A stretch of DNA of 64,000 bases from Plecoglossus altivelis (taxonomy: Eukaryota; Chordata; Actinopteri; Osmeriformes; Plecoglossidae): NCBI GenBank assembly GCA_036571765.1, contig BROE01000016.1, forward strand, positions 8,994,892 to 9,058,891. The letters run 5' to 3'. Every line of letters begins with the position of its first letter. Position 1 is the stretch's first letter. The translations under genes and the position numbers were made by a program. The notes under the pieces were generated by a model. The model ran no database searches. It worked only from the letters and a program-made list of their open reading frames with translations, and was not told the origin of the DNA. Below are positions 20,946 to 34,559 of the stretch, piece by piece.

Positions 20946-21250
20946 CCACACAAAGAAATGTGAGGGGGCAGAGATATCCCAGCATGCAGGGTTTAACAGC
21001 TAATACCCCATAGATTAACCACCCCCAGTTCCTCTCTGAGACACACGCATACACATACGCACAGAAGCACACACACACACACACACGCACACACACAAAC
21101 CCCTGAAGATTAACCACCCCTGGCTCCTTGCTCTCACACAGTCTGCTTCATGAGAGCAGTACGATCACCCTCTGAGGAAAACTCCAGAATGCACAGTAAG
21201 CCTTTAGTGACCAAGCCTCTGTTCATGTGACTGTGTATAACACGCACATG

Positions 21251-21299
<49 letters not shown>

Positions 21300-21328
21300 G
21301 CACACTCACGTACACGAACGCACGCACA

Positions 21329-21381
<53 letters not shown>

Positions 21382-21386
21382 AGCTT
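20908..21386. repeat. (CA)n microsatellite cluster
   Basis: Four CA tracts at about 20914-20942, 21068-21097, 21253-21298 and 21331-21380. The last is preceded by ATGCGCGCGCGCAC, an alternating purine-pyrimidine run able to adopt Z-DNA. Confidence 0.95.
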
Positions 21387-21694
21387 GGCTCTACCTCAGC
21401 TAAGAGAATTGATCCCCCATGGATTTCAGAGGGGGTCACATGAATTGATAACCCTGACAGGATCCTTGCTTGTCAAAGGGCTGCATCCAGCTGAGTGTGT
21501 GTGTGTGTTTAGCTCACTTGTCAATGAATCTTATGGATAGGCTGATGGTCTGTAAATTGGGTCTATTTCTATGTTCCAAATGTGAACAGCAGTTAGGTAT
21601 TGTGTTGATGTGAATGAGAGCGGATCTCACTCTCTCCCTAACCTCCTCACTGCCTGCTGTGTCTGTCTGTCTGGCCCACACAAGCATGCCTGCA

Positions 21695-21742
21695 AACACA
21701 CACACAAACACACACACACACACGCACGCACACACACACACA
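21695..21742. repeat. (CA)n microsatellite
   Basis: CA units with AAAC and GCAC interruptions, close downstream of a GTCTGTCTGTCTGG block. Confidence 0.94.
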
Positions 21743-22830
21743 CAAGACTGTTGGATACATCAAGACCAAATGTAGTCAACAAAATAGATTAGAGGTGTAA
21801 TTGTAGCCCTGACAAAAGTACTCTCCGGCACTTAAGTAATCTGAAGCCTCTGTGTGGCAAATGGGCACGTGCGTCTTACCACGTAGCTTGTGTGCGCGTG
21901 CGAGATCGTTAAACGCAAGCCTACGTGTCTTGCTATGAAAAAGGGTCTCAAGGCCCCAACCTCCAAGTAAGCCCACGCGTCCGCCTTTGCCTCACCTGCA
22001 CCACTGAAGACTTTCTCCCTTTCCGACCCTCACATCAAACATCCGCTCCCAACTCAGTTCCCTCCTTAATTAGCCATGGCTAATAACAGTAACCATGTGC
22101 TGATAGCCATCTCTCTGACAAGGCAGCACAAGGCCGTACATATCCAATAACATGCCATACCGCTTTCAACAGTTCGACCTCGGGTTGAAACAATGCTAAA
22201 TACTGTGGTGACAAAAGTCAAGCTAGCGTCCATTAAAAGAACCTAGTTAGCGCGCCACTCATGGTGCAACCTAAGGGTTGATGGAGCCTGAGAGGAACCA
22301 GGGGAAGCCTTAACATGCACCTAGCCAAGGTAGCCTAACTTGAAGGCTTGTTAGCACCCATTACTTGGTCAAACTAAGTTTAAAAGGAGCAGGTTGATAA
22401 CTGCCAGTAACAAGGCAAGCTGGGCAGCATTAGAGTCTAATCATGTTTTACTTGCCCCAAAGCACACTTTTGTCGGTGATCTTTTTGAATCGAGGATTTA
22501 TTAATCATGCGTGCTGCTGGTTGAAAAGCATGAGCGCTGATGTTTTGGGGGAGTTGGGTCGTCTCCTAAGTGGAAAATCACTCGGGGCGATCTCTCTTTG
22601 GGCCGATTGATTTGGGTGGAGATGGCGGTCTAAATGGTGAGAGGGAGACAGCGATCGTTTGTGTGTATGTGTGTGTGTGTGCGCCTCACTGTCAATTTTG
22701 GGAGTGTGTGCGCGCGCGTTGGGGTGTGTGTGCGTTACTTCCAATCATTAGAAACTCTAGATAGCTGAGGGCCAAACCAATAGCTTCTGCATGTAAACAA
22801 CCCCCAAATCCACCTAATGTTCTCACTTAC

Positions 22831-22907
22831 CAGTTGTTCACTTGAAGGATGGTGAGCCCTGTGTCTTGCGCCAGCTGTTTCTTCTGCTCTTCTGATGGGT
22901 AGGGATG
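22831..22907 (-). CDS. meis1: meis1 exon 9 (TALE loop, helix 2, start of helix 3)
   Basis: This 77-nt exon encodes HPYPSEEQKKQLAQDTG followed by LTILQVNN and the first two bases of the Trp codon. The PYP after helix 1 is the hallmark three-residue loop extension of TALE homeodomains. SEEQKKQLAQDTG is helix 2. LTILQVNNW begins the recognition helix, and its Trp codon is split TG|G across the next intron. The acceptor is CTTGTTTCTCATACAG and the donor is CTG|GTAAGTGAG, a near-perfect match to consensus. It lies alone between introns of about 11.4 and 15.9 kb. Confidence 0.98.
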
Positions 22908-24412
22908 CTGTATGAGAAACAAGAGGGTAGGGACCGGAACAAAAGGGAACAAGATAAGAAAGGTTGAACGTGAACTCGTTCATGTAGAGCTGCGTTGCTG
23001 TTTAAGAGGTCTCATTTGCCTTTTGAGGGAGAGGAGGGGCAGAACAAGTTATACACAGCCTACACACACATTTGGCTGCTCAGACACTACATACGGCTAT
23101 TAATGACTGCCAGGGAAGCCAAAGAATGTGTGTGCGCGTGTGTGTGTCTACCTCTCCAATCATTAATGGAATATGAAATTTTGTAATTAATGGCAGCCAA
23201 AAAGCCAAGCCAATTAGAAAGTGAAGTGAAGTGGAGAAACAGCAACAGTAATTAGTGACCTCCTTCCACGAGCGTATTCCAGTCGACATCTCCTTCATAC
23301 CACGTCACTCTGCATACAAACGTAGGAGAAGGGGGCTAGACATGCAGACGCACACGCACGGATACACACTCGCACCCCCACACACACACACACGCACGCA
23401 CACACACATGGAAGGAGACGTCGTGGATTACAGACAAAGGATCGCTTCGTCTCGTTTTCCTTCTCTACGTCCTTGGAATCCCCTGTGGTGCCTGATGCAA
23501 GGTGAAAGTGGGAGGGGCTTGATCTCATATTTGGTATTTGATACAATCTTCCTTGTTACAAGCGATGGCCAAGCGGCTCACGGTCCCGAATCTAGCTCAG
23601 TTTACCCCCCAAAGCCGTCGAACTGACGACTCTAACACTGAGGGAAGGAACATCCCAACCCTGACCTCAGAACAGTGGTGAACAAGCACAAAGACACACA
23701 CACACACACACAGACACACCAACACCCACATTCCCCAAACCCTGCCCAAATGGCTTAACTCGACCCACCTGTTTAAATAAATAGAATGGATAAATTGGAT
23801 AAATGTATGAAAGTATGAAAGTGTGTTGATTTATATTAGCGACGGGTTTGTAAGGGTAGCAGAGAGCCTTGTCTGCCACAGACAAAGTCCTGTTCATGAC
23901 TTAGACAACACATTGCCTGTGCTACAAGGCACACAGTGCCTGTAAAATAGCAGGGGTGGTTGGGGGGGTGGTGTGGAAGGGCTGAAGAAGGAGAACGGTG
24001 TGGGGAGGAAGGGAATTTCTTAAACTTGCGAGCCACTGAGAGAAACGGCGCAGTACGTTCACGTACAGATAAGCAAAATCGATTTTTGTAGTTCTTCACC
24101 CCAGTGAACTACAATCCCCAATGTGCTGCCACTGACAGGCCTTGAAGGACAGGCATGAATAACCTCCACCCCCCCAAAAAATGATTGCATTTAACGCTTA
24201 ACACCAGTGGCACAAGGAGGCAACTCAAAAGAGCCTTGTATGCTACTGTGACATGCTGTAGGTTATACGGGAACACACTAAATGAATAATCAGACATGTC
24301 AAATCATCCAGGCGCCAACACTTTTATGTCTCTACTCCTTTTTTTAATGCCGTAATGAATCGGAATGCCTTTTATGTCGAGGCAACCCAGGGATAGAGGG
24401 AAATAAAGAAAA

Positions 24413-24446
24413 TAGAGAGAGATAGAGAGAGAGAGAGATAGAGACA

Positions 24447-24500
<54 letters not shown>

Positions 24501-24505
24501 AAAAG
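24413..24505. repeat. (GA)n tract with GATA/GACA variants
   Basis: AGAGAGATAGAGAGAGAGAG-type words, becoming a clean run of GA units toward 24496. Confidence 0.94.
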
Positions 24506-24696
24506 AAAAAAAGATATGTTTTCCCATTCCTGGTCCATGTTCATGTGATAGGTTGTGGGGGAGTGGGACCACAGTAAGGCTAATTTCATGCACAAAGTTA
24601 TAATTGCACTGTCGCCTCTGGCCAAATTTGAGCCCATTTCTTTCTCCATCCATTTACTCTGCTCTTTGTGTATGTCCTGTGTGTGCATGAGTGTGT

Positions 24697-24718
24697 GTGC
24701 GCGCGCGCGCGCGCGTGT
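24697..24718. repeat. (GC)n Z-DNA-prone run within GT repeats
   Basis: TGTGTGCGCGCGCGCGCGCG followed by TGTGA: about nine GC dinucleotides flanked by GT. It is one of the most strongly Z-forming stretches in the window. Confidence 0.85.
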
Positions 24719-25298
24719 GACTTTTGTCATTGTGTTTTGTGTGTGTGTGCGTGTGACTTCAGTCTTTGTGTGTATACTGTGTGCGTGTCTTTAACTGTGT
24801 GTGTGCGCGCGCCTGTGTAAGTGCCTCACTTGTTCTTTAAGACAGGGACCTGGGTAATTATACAACGCTGTAATAATGCTCTCTGTGTGTGAACATGTGA
24901 GCGACGGTGAACGCAAGCTTGTGTGTGTGAGAGAGAGTGTCTGAATGTGAGAAAACAGCATTCCAAAGCAAAGGCCTCAGTCATCTGATACTCAAACGCT
25001 CTGAGAGTTAGCTTGGAGCGCTAGACACACACACACACAATATCAAACAAACATGTGGCCTCACACTCTCAAATGCGCACACAACCAGCTACACAAAGTT
25101 AGTCAAATCACGGGTGTGTTGTGTAGTTTCTTTTCCATTTTTGTTACCTCTCTCTTTGCTGTTATGTCATGTTTTTGTCTAACAACAAAAGAATAATCTG
25201 TAAAATGACTAAATGATATGTTTTCGACATAACACAGATTCGGATCAACAGACTTAAAAAAGTTGGAGAGGAATTTGCATGACCATTCTACCTTATAT

Positions 25299-25299
25299 A

Positions 25300-25361
<62 letters not shown>

Positions 25362-25400
25362 AGAGAGAGAGGGACAGAGAGGGAGGGACAGAGAGAAAGA

Positions 25401-25475
<75 letters not shown>
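25299..25475. repeat. compound (GT)n(GA)n array
   Basis: Twelve or so GT units run directly into GA units, then GGGACAGAGA variants and a further clean GA run. Confidence 0.96.
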
Positions 25476-26007
25476 AATAGTGGTGTGAATGAAGGGGAAG
25501 GAGGAATGATCGCCTCGTGACTACACAGGGGCAGGCTGCCATGCCAGCGGCGATGGCACTGCACAAACACAGTCTGTTCTACTGCCTGGACTTCCCACAC
25601 ACATACACTCACTCACTCATACACATGCATGCACACGCTTACATACATAAGCAATCACATGTACGCATATCAATACAATGACTAGTTGCCCATGACTTAG
25701 GAAATGTTCAACGTGTCAACACCAATCCAAAACAAAACTCTGGGGCCTTCTGTCCAAAGCTTTCCTGGAGAAGCACACTGACAGTATGAAAGTGTTTTGC
25801 GTTCGGCTTTCAGAACCACCAAATTAGCTCCTATCTGTCAAAACATTGTGATTTAGGTTCTGGTTGACAGCAAGCCAGTTTTAATAATGTCTGAGAGAGA
25901 TGTTGGTCTTTTTTAATCGCCTTTGGCTTCAGCTCAGGGGGTGAGAGAAAGCCCTTTGTGAGAAAAGCAATAACATGTTTAAAGACCAGATGGAAAGTTT
26001 CGTCGCA

Positions 26008-26060
26008 TCCCTCCCTCCCTCCCTTCGTCCCTCCCTCCCTCCCTCCCTGCCCCCTCCCTT
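26008..26060. repeat. (CCCT)n tetranucleotide repeat
   Basis: CCCTCCCTCCCT words interrupted by CGTC and TGCC. Confidence 0.93.
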
Positions 26061-26954
26061 CTTCCCTCCGCCTATCTTAATGATATGTCTTGTCCAAATA
26101 TACGACTCCTTTCATGAGAATTTCCACCCTGCTCCTCTGCACGGGTTGCTGCCAAGAGAGCAATGCTTTTACTTTTTGCTCTGCTATGTATCTTATCTCG
26201 GGCTGAGTGTGTGTGTGTGTGTGTGTGCACGCTTGTGTGTGTGCATGAGTAACAGAGGATCTGTAACCCTCCCTCCCTGTCTCTCTGTCTTCCTCCCTGA
26301 CCCCCACGGATGAGAACAAGACGAGGGGAGGTAGAAAAAAGGAAGGGGGTTTGGTGGGTAGTTATTTGGAGCCAACAGTCCTATCATGAGAGATAAAAGC
26401 GGAGAGAAAAGACAAACTACTCCGGCTGTCCTAGCCCTGGTCTAGGACACTGGCTCAGGTCTAACATGGGCTAACGTATCATTGGGAAAACCAAGACTGG
26501 GACCGACTGAAGTTCAACCAAGGACAACACCAGCTCTCTGTCCAAAGCCTTCGGAAAATGTTGTGCTCTCTGGTTTCTTAACCCCAAGCACACACAGGGC
26601 GAGGGTGAGATTGAGATTGAGAGTAGATGATTCGGTCCCAGCATGCTACTTTAGTCCAGGACATTTTACCTAGGAAAACGTCCAAGTATCCTGTTCTCTC
26701 CTAATCTAGAGGTTTATCTACTCTGCACTCAGAGGGGGAGATAGAGGGAGGGAAGATGCTGGAAGGAAGGAGAAAAAAGAGGGAGGAGGGCTGGAGAAAC
26801 TCCAGCCGGTCTGTCTTATCGGCGCTAGGATGCTCGGTTCACTCTGAGGGGAGGACTATTTAGGAAGTTCCTTTTATCTGGTTACTTCTTTTTTTCTTCT
26901 CTCTCCCTACCCTTCATCTTGCCTGCTCAGCAAAAGAGACCCTCTCTTTACCGA

Positions 26955-26967
26955 TCTCTCTCTCTCT

Positions 26968-27012
<45 letters not shown>

Positions 27013-27034
27013 CGCCCTCTCTCTCTCTCTCTCT
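26955..27034. repeat. (CT)n microsatellite
   Basis: More than 30 CT units with TGCGCT and CCCCGCC interruptions. Confidence 0.95.
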
Positions 27035-27399
27035 GTTTATCTGCTGAGTGTTTCGCTGTACATAGACAATGAACCACCAGGGCGTATCGTAGCAATCACT
27101 ACCATATCTCTCAATCGCTTTCTTTCTCTTTCTCCGTCTTTAAATCTGGTCTTTCTGTTTCCATCCCTCACTAATCATTTGGCATGTCCCGCTCTCTCTA
27201 CATATCTTCTTTATGTCTCTCTTCCTTTCTTTATCCTTTCCGTCTCTCTTTCAATCACTTCATTTCCATCCCTCATTCCCCGTCTCTCCCTCAGTCTCTA
27301 TGTCCTATTTAACCAATTAATTACAACCTCCCCCCCCCCTCCGTTCAGATGTTCCTCTGCAGTCTTAGCCTTGTGCTCTTATCATTGTACGTCTATTTA

Positions 27400-29900
27400 A
27401 GGCAACATTTCTAGTCTGTGTGATTCCCATTAAAAAGGCTTTCCGCACTTGATTAGCTTGATGAAACGACTGTACTGGGAAAACACGACTCTCGGTTTAA
27501 CAAGAAGACCGATGGGGATATAAAGCCTAAGATGTACAGCTCCGAGATGCCAGTTGATTAGGGGATGTTCCTCTAAAGAATATAACTACGGACAAGTGTT
27601 TGTCTGCATGCGTCAACACAGCACATCATAGTCCCTACAGGAGAAGAGCTCCTTGACTGCCTCTTAACAAGTCAATAATCAGATGTGTCTAATTGAATTA
27701 GTGTGTCACCTTTAAACACTGTTGTTCATAAGCTTTTGGTGATCACTGCTGAGCATGTGCAGGTTAGCAGGGACTCTTCCTATATCCGCTGTCCGGCCTT
27801 TAGTGCTGCTAGGGTCTAATCTCTGTGGAAACCAAGCTGCCCATCAGGAATGCCTGAAGGCTAATCCGGGGGCCTTTTTGGGCGGGAGGGCCATCAGAGT
27901 ATCATAGAGAAAGTCATAGACACACACAAACATCACATATCTGGAAGGGACAAACAGCGAAGGGTCAGACCTTCAAAGGTGGGATGAGAACGACTATAAA
28001 GTCCAGTTGGGAGCCTGTTGCTAATATGATAAGGCTGTCATCTTCAGTTCAGTTACTGGCAAAAAAAGGCCGGGGGAGACAGACTACGTGTGTGTATTCA
28101 TGCAGAGCACTGAGACTGATGCCATTTCAAATTCCTTTTCTGTGTAGGTGGCACAAACACAGATCCCTTTGACTTCATTAGGGAGCAAGAACTAAGTGAG
28201 CTGCAGAGGGAGTGAAAACAATCAGGAAAAGAGCAACAACAGACAAAAGAAAGCGAGCGAAGGAAACAAAACAAAGCTCTCGGAACGCAATTTCATCGAA
28301 ACAGGCAGCTCAAACAAAAACAACTGCAAAAAACGAAAAGGAAAAAAAAAAAAGGGATCACGAAAAATCTTGAAAGACTCCAAACGGCGAGCAGTTTCAG
28401 ATTGCCCTAACCAGAGGGCTTTGCCATCTTAACAGGGAGATCGTACGTGGGGAAAAGCTACTTCTTTCATGGAGAACGCTTTACCCTGTGAAGTTCACAA
28501 CGAGCTAACTAAACCAACACAAAGCCTTACCATGAATAATTCAAGTTGCCTTTTTTCAAAAGCCCTGTTCTACACACCAGGAATACGGTAGAATTTCCCT
28601 CTTCAAAACAGCCCATTTCGATCATCCCAGAGATAAAGAAGGAGGAGGGGGGGAAAAGAACAGATGGATTCAGTTTTCTCATCCTTTAATGAGAATTTTC
28701 CCCGCATGAAAAACAGCTTTTGTTGGTTTAAGGAGAATTGCACAGTGTTTTTAGCCTATGGGGTCCTGATAACTAATGTTAGTTGGGTGCTTGGCAGTAC
28801 AGGATGAGAAATATGTAATCAAATCTCTTATATGAAGTGGATTAGACAGCAACGGTTGTAGCAGCCATTAGTATGATTATAATAGATTGGAGGACCACTT
28901 TTCAGTGGAGGGGTTACAGTGTTCCTTGCATGGGATTGTGTAGTGACAATAGGGATGCATAACTGTTCACAGGAGATGTGCTGAATCAGCACTTTCAGCA
29001 AGGCATCCCCCTACTAGGTGTGTGCACAGCAGGTTATACTGTGCCTTTGCTTATGTTTGAGCCCAAATCCAAACCATCGATGTGTTGCAATTCATATCAG
29101 CTACATGATGCATAGCACTAGGGGTGTCTACATCATGTATGTCAAGGTGCAGCGGTTTGCGCTCAGCCAAGCACATCTAAGGAAATCTAGGGTGCATCGG
29201 GCCAATGCCTCCATTAGGCAGTAAGGGGGAGCCACATTTGCTATGGGGGCCGGATGTGGCACAACACCTGCTGCTGTTCCTCCCTCTGTGAAATAAGGGG
29301 CTGGTAGACAGTAGAGAGGGAGTAAGCGCTGGTGATGTGGGTGTAGCATGCTAGCTAGCGTTAACGGTAACCGGTGTTCGCTGGACTGCGGCTGATGAGC
29401 GGGGGCTAATTCAGGGGGTGATTATGTCGTTTGCTGGCCCACTAAACCTCTTTAAGCCTGTAATTACCGCCTATTTGAGCGAAGGGAGGCACTCCAAAGC
29501 AATTGGGAGCTCGCACCACGCAGTGCACTGAACGATGGCCGCAGCTGGAGGTGGACTGCCCCAGGGCAGGGGGTGGGCTAGGGAGGGGACTCGCAGCGCT
29601 ACATCTCAGGCAGGTAGCACCGCCCGACTGGGTAGAGGCCGTGGGATGCCCCCACCCCTGGGCTGGAGCGCTGAAGCTAATGCTATCTGAAATACAAACG
29701 CTCGCTAACTAGGCATACTGTAAACAGGGCTGCACATGGCTGAGGAGGAAACTAATAGTTGTTTTGGTGATTGTCAAGAGAGCCGAGGATACAGAGCAGC
29801 GCTAAACACAAAGGTCTATTAAGACATGGTCGGCTGCACGTCCTACTCACAACCCAGCCCTCTTTGACTAAACTTGAGCAGGGGGGGTCGGGGAGTCTTT
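27400..29900. other. 2.5-kb repeat-free block in intron 8
   Basis: No microsatellite or coding signal. The sub-block 28480-28830 is AT-rich with TTTAATGAGAATTTTCC, AAACAGCTTTTGTTGG and CTGATAACTAATGTTAG and looks like a candidate conserved element. 29380-29700 is GC-richer and includes TTAACGGTAACCGG, a MYB-like AACGG core near a palindromic GGTAACC. No gene is recognised. Confidence 0.35.
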
Positions 29901-30300
29901 TTTAGGACTCACCCACCATGAAACACAAAAGATAGAATCAGATTACCACATTACACCTTGACCGAAGTTGGAATCTGGTCCATTTTTGCTTGACTTTCAA
30001 GGAAATTCGAATTTACTTAATGCCACTGAAATGTGACCCTCTAAGGAAGTAATTTGGGGACCACAGAACATTCTAATAACCCGGGCGATATTATTATGTT
30101 ATTATCATAATTACCCTTTTGCCCCCATCGTTTTAATTAGGAACTTGCCGGAGCCCCAGGGGGGGAAGGGACCCTGGGTATGGTTGGGAGAACGTTGAAA
30201 GTAGGTAAAGGTATTTCACAATTGCTGCCTTATGCTCCCGGCACAGCAGACATAAAAGAAAGAGGACACGGGAGCAAAGCGATGCTATTGAAAGATGAAG

Positions 30301-30332
<32 letters not shown>

Positions 30333-30700
30333 TTCTCTCCCTCTCTACCACTCTCTCTCCCCCTCTCTACCTATCTCTCTCTCTCTACCTCTCTCTCCCT
30401 CTCTCTCTCCCTCTCCTTCTCTCTTTCTTCTCACAGTGCCTCCCATCACCCTCTATATGTTCTCCCCTTGACATCTCTTTTTCCTTGTCTATACATAATC
30501 ATCTCCTCCTCGTCTTTCTCTCTCTCTCTCTTTCTCTCTCCTTCCCACCTCTATCTTTGCCAGTTCCTCTCTCACCACCTACAGGATCCCCATCTCTCTG
30601 TTTTCACCTCTCCCACCCCTCGCTTTCTCAAACTCCCTCCCTCCCTCCCTCCCTCACTCCTTCCTTTCCCACCTCCCTTCCTTCCTTCCCTTCCTTCCAG
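30301..30700. repeat. CT and CCCT polypyrimidine tracts
   Basis: CT-rich words at 30301-30430, a further run near 30515-30545 and CCCT/CTTC repeats at 30631-30700. The 193-residue Ser/Leu/Pro frame across them is repeat translation. Confidence 0.92.
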
Positions 30701-30929
30701 CCTCCACCACCCTGCCTGGGCGTCCTCCCCATCGACAGAGGAGGGTCTTCCCCATCAGTGAACCGCTTTTACAAATCAATGACTTAATCTGTCGTAACAA
30801 ACATGTGAGCAGCCACCCTCTGTCTCTCCACCACCACCTCACCCCACCCCCCCTCCCACCCTACTGCCATTCCTCCAGCCCAGCACCATCCACTCAAGGA
30901 GGGACGGAGGGGAGAGACAAGCAGAGAGA

Positions 30930-30954
30930 TGGAGAGGAGAGAGAGAGACAAGCA

Positions 30955-30980
<26 letters not shown>
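30930..30980. repeat. (GA)n microsatellite
   Basis: GAGAGAGACAAGCAGAGAGA words followed by about 14 GA units. Confidence 0.94.
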
Positions 30981-30985
<5 letters not shown>

Positions 30986-31704
30986 GCATGCGAATGAGTG
31001 AGAGAGGCCTGTGGTGGATACACAAAGACACCAGGATGGAGAGGGAGATATAGACCAGACGCTGGGAGGAAGCAAGGGTCGACAACGGGTGAGACAGAGG
31101 AGCGGGCATAAATAAGAACGAAATGGAATCGAAATGGTGAGGGAGCTGCTAACATACAGTATCTATCAAGCCCTTAGCTCTCAATCTCACACTACAGTCG
31201 CCACTTCTTGCCTGTCTGGGTTTACCACCTGGTTCAGTAGGTAGAATCCTTCACACTCCACTGGGCAAGCACACACACATGCACACACACGCACACACAG
31301 ACACGCACACACACACAGACACACAGGACCGCAGCCTCCACAGGGATACCTAGGATCAGCTGGTATATACTAAACACACCACCTGCCTATGCTCCTATAC
31401 CCACAAACACACAGCCGTCACAGCCTTAGCTACCATTAGCCTATATGGCACATAATGCAAAACATCTTGCCTAAGAACTATTGGATGCATCTATAAATAT
31501 TTACCACCACACTTTCAGCCAGCACATCACATCTTGTCTCTATCACAGACTTGTTTTAGCTAGCGCTCCGAAGGACAACACATAACTGCCAAATGGACAG
31601 CATGATGTAGACAAAGATATTTGAAAAACAACACAGGAATTCAGCTACATTGATGAGACTGGCTTTCGATGTTCTTTCTGACAACAAACAACAACCCACA
31701 GAGT

Positions 31705-31805
31705 GAGAGACAGAGAGAGAGAGATAGAGAAAGAGAGACAGAGAGAGACAGAGCAAGAGCGAGACAGAGAGAGAGAGAGCAAGAGCGAGACAGAGAGAGA
31801 CAGAG

Positions 31806-31859
<54 letters not shown>
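31705..31859. repeat. (GA)n array with GAGCAAGAGCGAGACA higher-order unit
   Basis: Repeated AGAGCAAGAGCGAGACAGAG words (31749-31811) merge into a clean run of more than 20 GA units. Confidence 0.94.
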
Positions 31860-31863
<4 letters not shown>

Positions 31864-32040
31864 GGGAGGTGAGAGAGCTTGCAGGGCTCGGAACAGCACG
31901 CTTGGGCGAGATTACAAGTGGGAGGAACTGAATTGATAAATTAGTTCAGCCGACGTGCAAACTGATTACGGCGACGGCACTGCCATAGAATCCATCAGGC
32001 ATACACAGCCACAGAGACACATGGAGACAAAGGCACAAAT

Positions 32041-32097
32041 GTGCACACACACACGTATGCAGATACACAAACAGAAAGACACACACACATCCATGTG

Positions 32098-32133
<36 letters not shown>

Positions 32134-32240
32134 AACCCATACCAGCAGGCACGCGCACCCTGCAACACACAGACATGCGTGCACACGCATGCACACACAC
32201 AATAACACACACATGAACGCACACACACACAGACACAGAG
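32041..32240. repeat. interrupted (CA)n cluster
   Basis: CA-rich sequence over 200 bases, with the cleanest run (about 14 units) at 32100-32128. Confidence 0.93.
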
Positions 32241-34105
32241 TGTATCTAGGGCAGAGTAGGTTCTGCAGCCTCTGTAAATAAAAGGTATTGAGCTGCTGAC
32301 TCGAACCGGAAAGATCCCAGAGCTCTTTGGCTCACAGCACAGATCCAGCCAGCGGATGGCAGCTAAAGGCTAATGGCTAACACTCATATGATTTTTCACT
32401 TACCAGTGTTAGCCACTGATTCTAGCTAGCCCTCTACTGACTATGGTGCTAGCTGTCATACAAAATATGACTTTGATGCATAACAATAAGTAGCAGGCAA
32501 AAGCTAATTCTGTACTTCACAATGAGGATGCTACCCTATGACCCTACAGAGTCCTGAAGGCTAGGAATGGAAATGGAACTGAATGGAAAGGCTCCATTGA
32601 GCTAACCGCAGCCGGTGACAGCATTTTTCCCTGACTCTTCTCTTTGCTCATCAACCTACCGCACACACTCCAATAAATACCACAGTGACAGTGGGGAACT
32701 CCACGCCCGGGACCCAAGCACAGATGTCGTTATTTGTGTTGATGTGTTTGTGCGCGCACGTCTATGAGAGTACACTTTGGAGTGCATGTCGGTGCATGCA
32801 GCTGTGTGTGCGTGTGTTAATATGTGTTTATGCCTGTATGTGTATACACATATATATGCATGTGCGTGCGCTTGTGCGTGTGTACTGGCCCGAGGCAGTG
32901 CGTGAACCTTTTATTGGGATTTGCAGATCAACGCGAACTGATTAGCAGAGAGACAACCCGGAGCGCTTTCACACATTTAGGGGACAGGGCCAACGTCCAC
33001 TCCCTCCCAGCCCAACGAGGTCTGAACACACACACAGCCACGCTCTCACATCCAACTGATAATGAAAGCAAATACCAGCGTGGTCTGCATCTCTCGCACA
33101 AAGCCGTGGCTGGGTCTAGCATCCAATGCCGAAACCGCAGGTCACTGTGGCTTGTCGACCAAGTGCAGCGCGGTGACGTGAAGACAGGACATCGCGGAGC
33201 GAAAGGAGTGAGGACATGGCCCGGGTTCCTTAACAATGTCCAGCCCCTCATCATCCCATGATACAGTTCTACTCTTACATAGACATCTGACCCTTTGATG
33301 GACCCGTGTCAAATTCCCATTGCATCAGAACCAATCACCAGCATGTTCCCAGGAGAGCATGAATCCAGGTTAGGGGGTCATTCTGGATGTCTAGAAAGGG
33401 GGCAATGTTGCGAACCTGGCAACCGTTGATCCCTTCCAGCCCTACTGACCGACCTTGAGTGTTTGTAAAGTTCTCACATTCTCAAGAAAATTGGACTCTT
33501 TCTTGACCCCCCCACATAGTTCCTACACAGGCACAAACATACGCAGGTAGTACACACACATGTACACACACACACACACACTAAGAAACAGACCTCGCTC
33601 TCCTGGTCTCTGGCAGACATCTTGAGAAGGGTCAAAGGTAACATGAATTAAAAGTTAACTGCCCTTAAGGGCCATTAAAGGGAGAGGGTGAACGATACAT
33701 GGAGGAAATAGGGAAAGCGAGTGAACAAGAAAGAGAGAGAGATTTAAAAAGAGCAGAAGAGACACAAGGCTACAGGACCAGGGGGGGGGGGCGGCCCCCA
33801 GGGATCCTGCTTTCTGCCTCTATCCCTCCTCCTCTTCATCCCTTCATCCATGCATCCATCCATCCATCATGACACAGATGGCCTTTCAAGGCTCCATGTC
33901 AGGAGTGACAGCCTCCCTCTGCCCTGACCATACGGACTCTACCATCACCCCCAGTCCCCCACCCACCACCACCCTGGCCTCGACCAGATGGGCTGGTCTA
34001 GCTATCTCCTTCTCACCATGTCTACCATACTGCACAAGATCTGGTCAGCGGCGATTAATACATGCAATCCACACGCACACAAATATTAGCATGATCTGTG
34101 GAACA

Positions 34106-34114
34106 CTGTGTGTG

Positions 34115-34147
<33 letters not shown>
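34106..34147. repeat. (GT)n microsatellite
   Basis: About 20 GT units with one TTTG interruption, followed by GTATGGGGGG. Confidence 0.95.
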
Positions 34148-34559
34148 ATGGGGGGTCAGTCCACAAAGAGAAGCCTCTAAAGAGTGCTGTCTGCTGTAGT
34201 CCTGGGGGCCTGTCAGGAAGGGTAATTGATGATGTTTTCATTACAAGGTGTGGGACTTGGGGGGGTTGTACGGGGTGACTGTGTGTGTGTTACAGGGGTG
34301 GGGGGTTGACTCAGCTGCAACCTCTTTGACACCCACCACTACAACGGGAGGTGGGGTCAGCGCACGGCTACCAAACGCCCCGGCACGCCAACAGACGACC
34401 GACCGAGGAGACGAGCCCAACGGCACGGAAAATGCCCCCCGAAAAGTGCATCTGAATGAATGGAGATGCAATGCCTTGAAATGAAACGTGGCGTTTCTTT
34501 GACTCTGTGTCTTGCTCGTTGCACTGAAGTGGCAAGTCAGGGCAACCTTGGTACACGCG

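Larger units (their letters stand above)
11470..22830 (-). other. meis1: meis1 intron 9
   Basis: An 11361-nt intron that splits the homeodomain Trp codon. Contents from low to high coordinate: minisatellite (11494-11690), single-copy (11700-12240), retroelement tail (about 12300-12487), GA/GGGA arrays (12908-13890), single-copy AT-rich block (14690-14835), a 20-bp CT minisatellite (15600-15960), GA arrays (17716-18300), CA/GT clusters (18850-21745) and single-copy sequence (21780-22640). No coding exon is supported inside it. Confidence 0.9.

Noticed and set aside
32402..32450. 49-nt segment with a good GTAAGTGA donor on the minus strand
   Set aside because: The upstream AG has only a weak pyrimidine tract and the segment matches nothing; likely chance.
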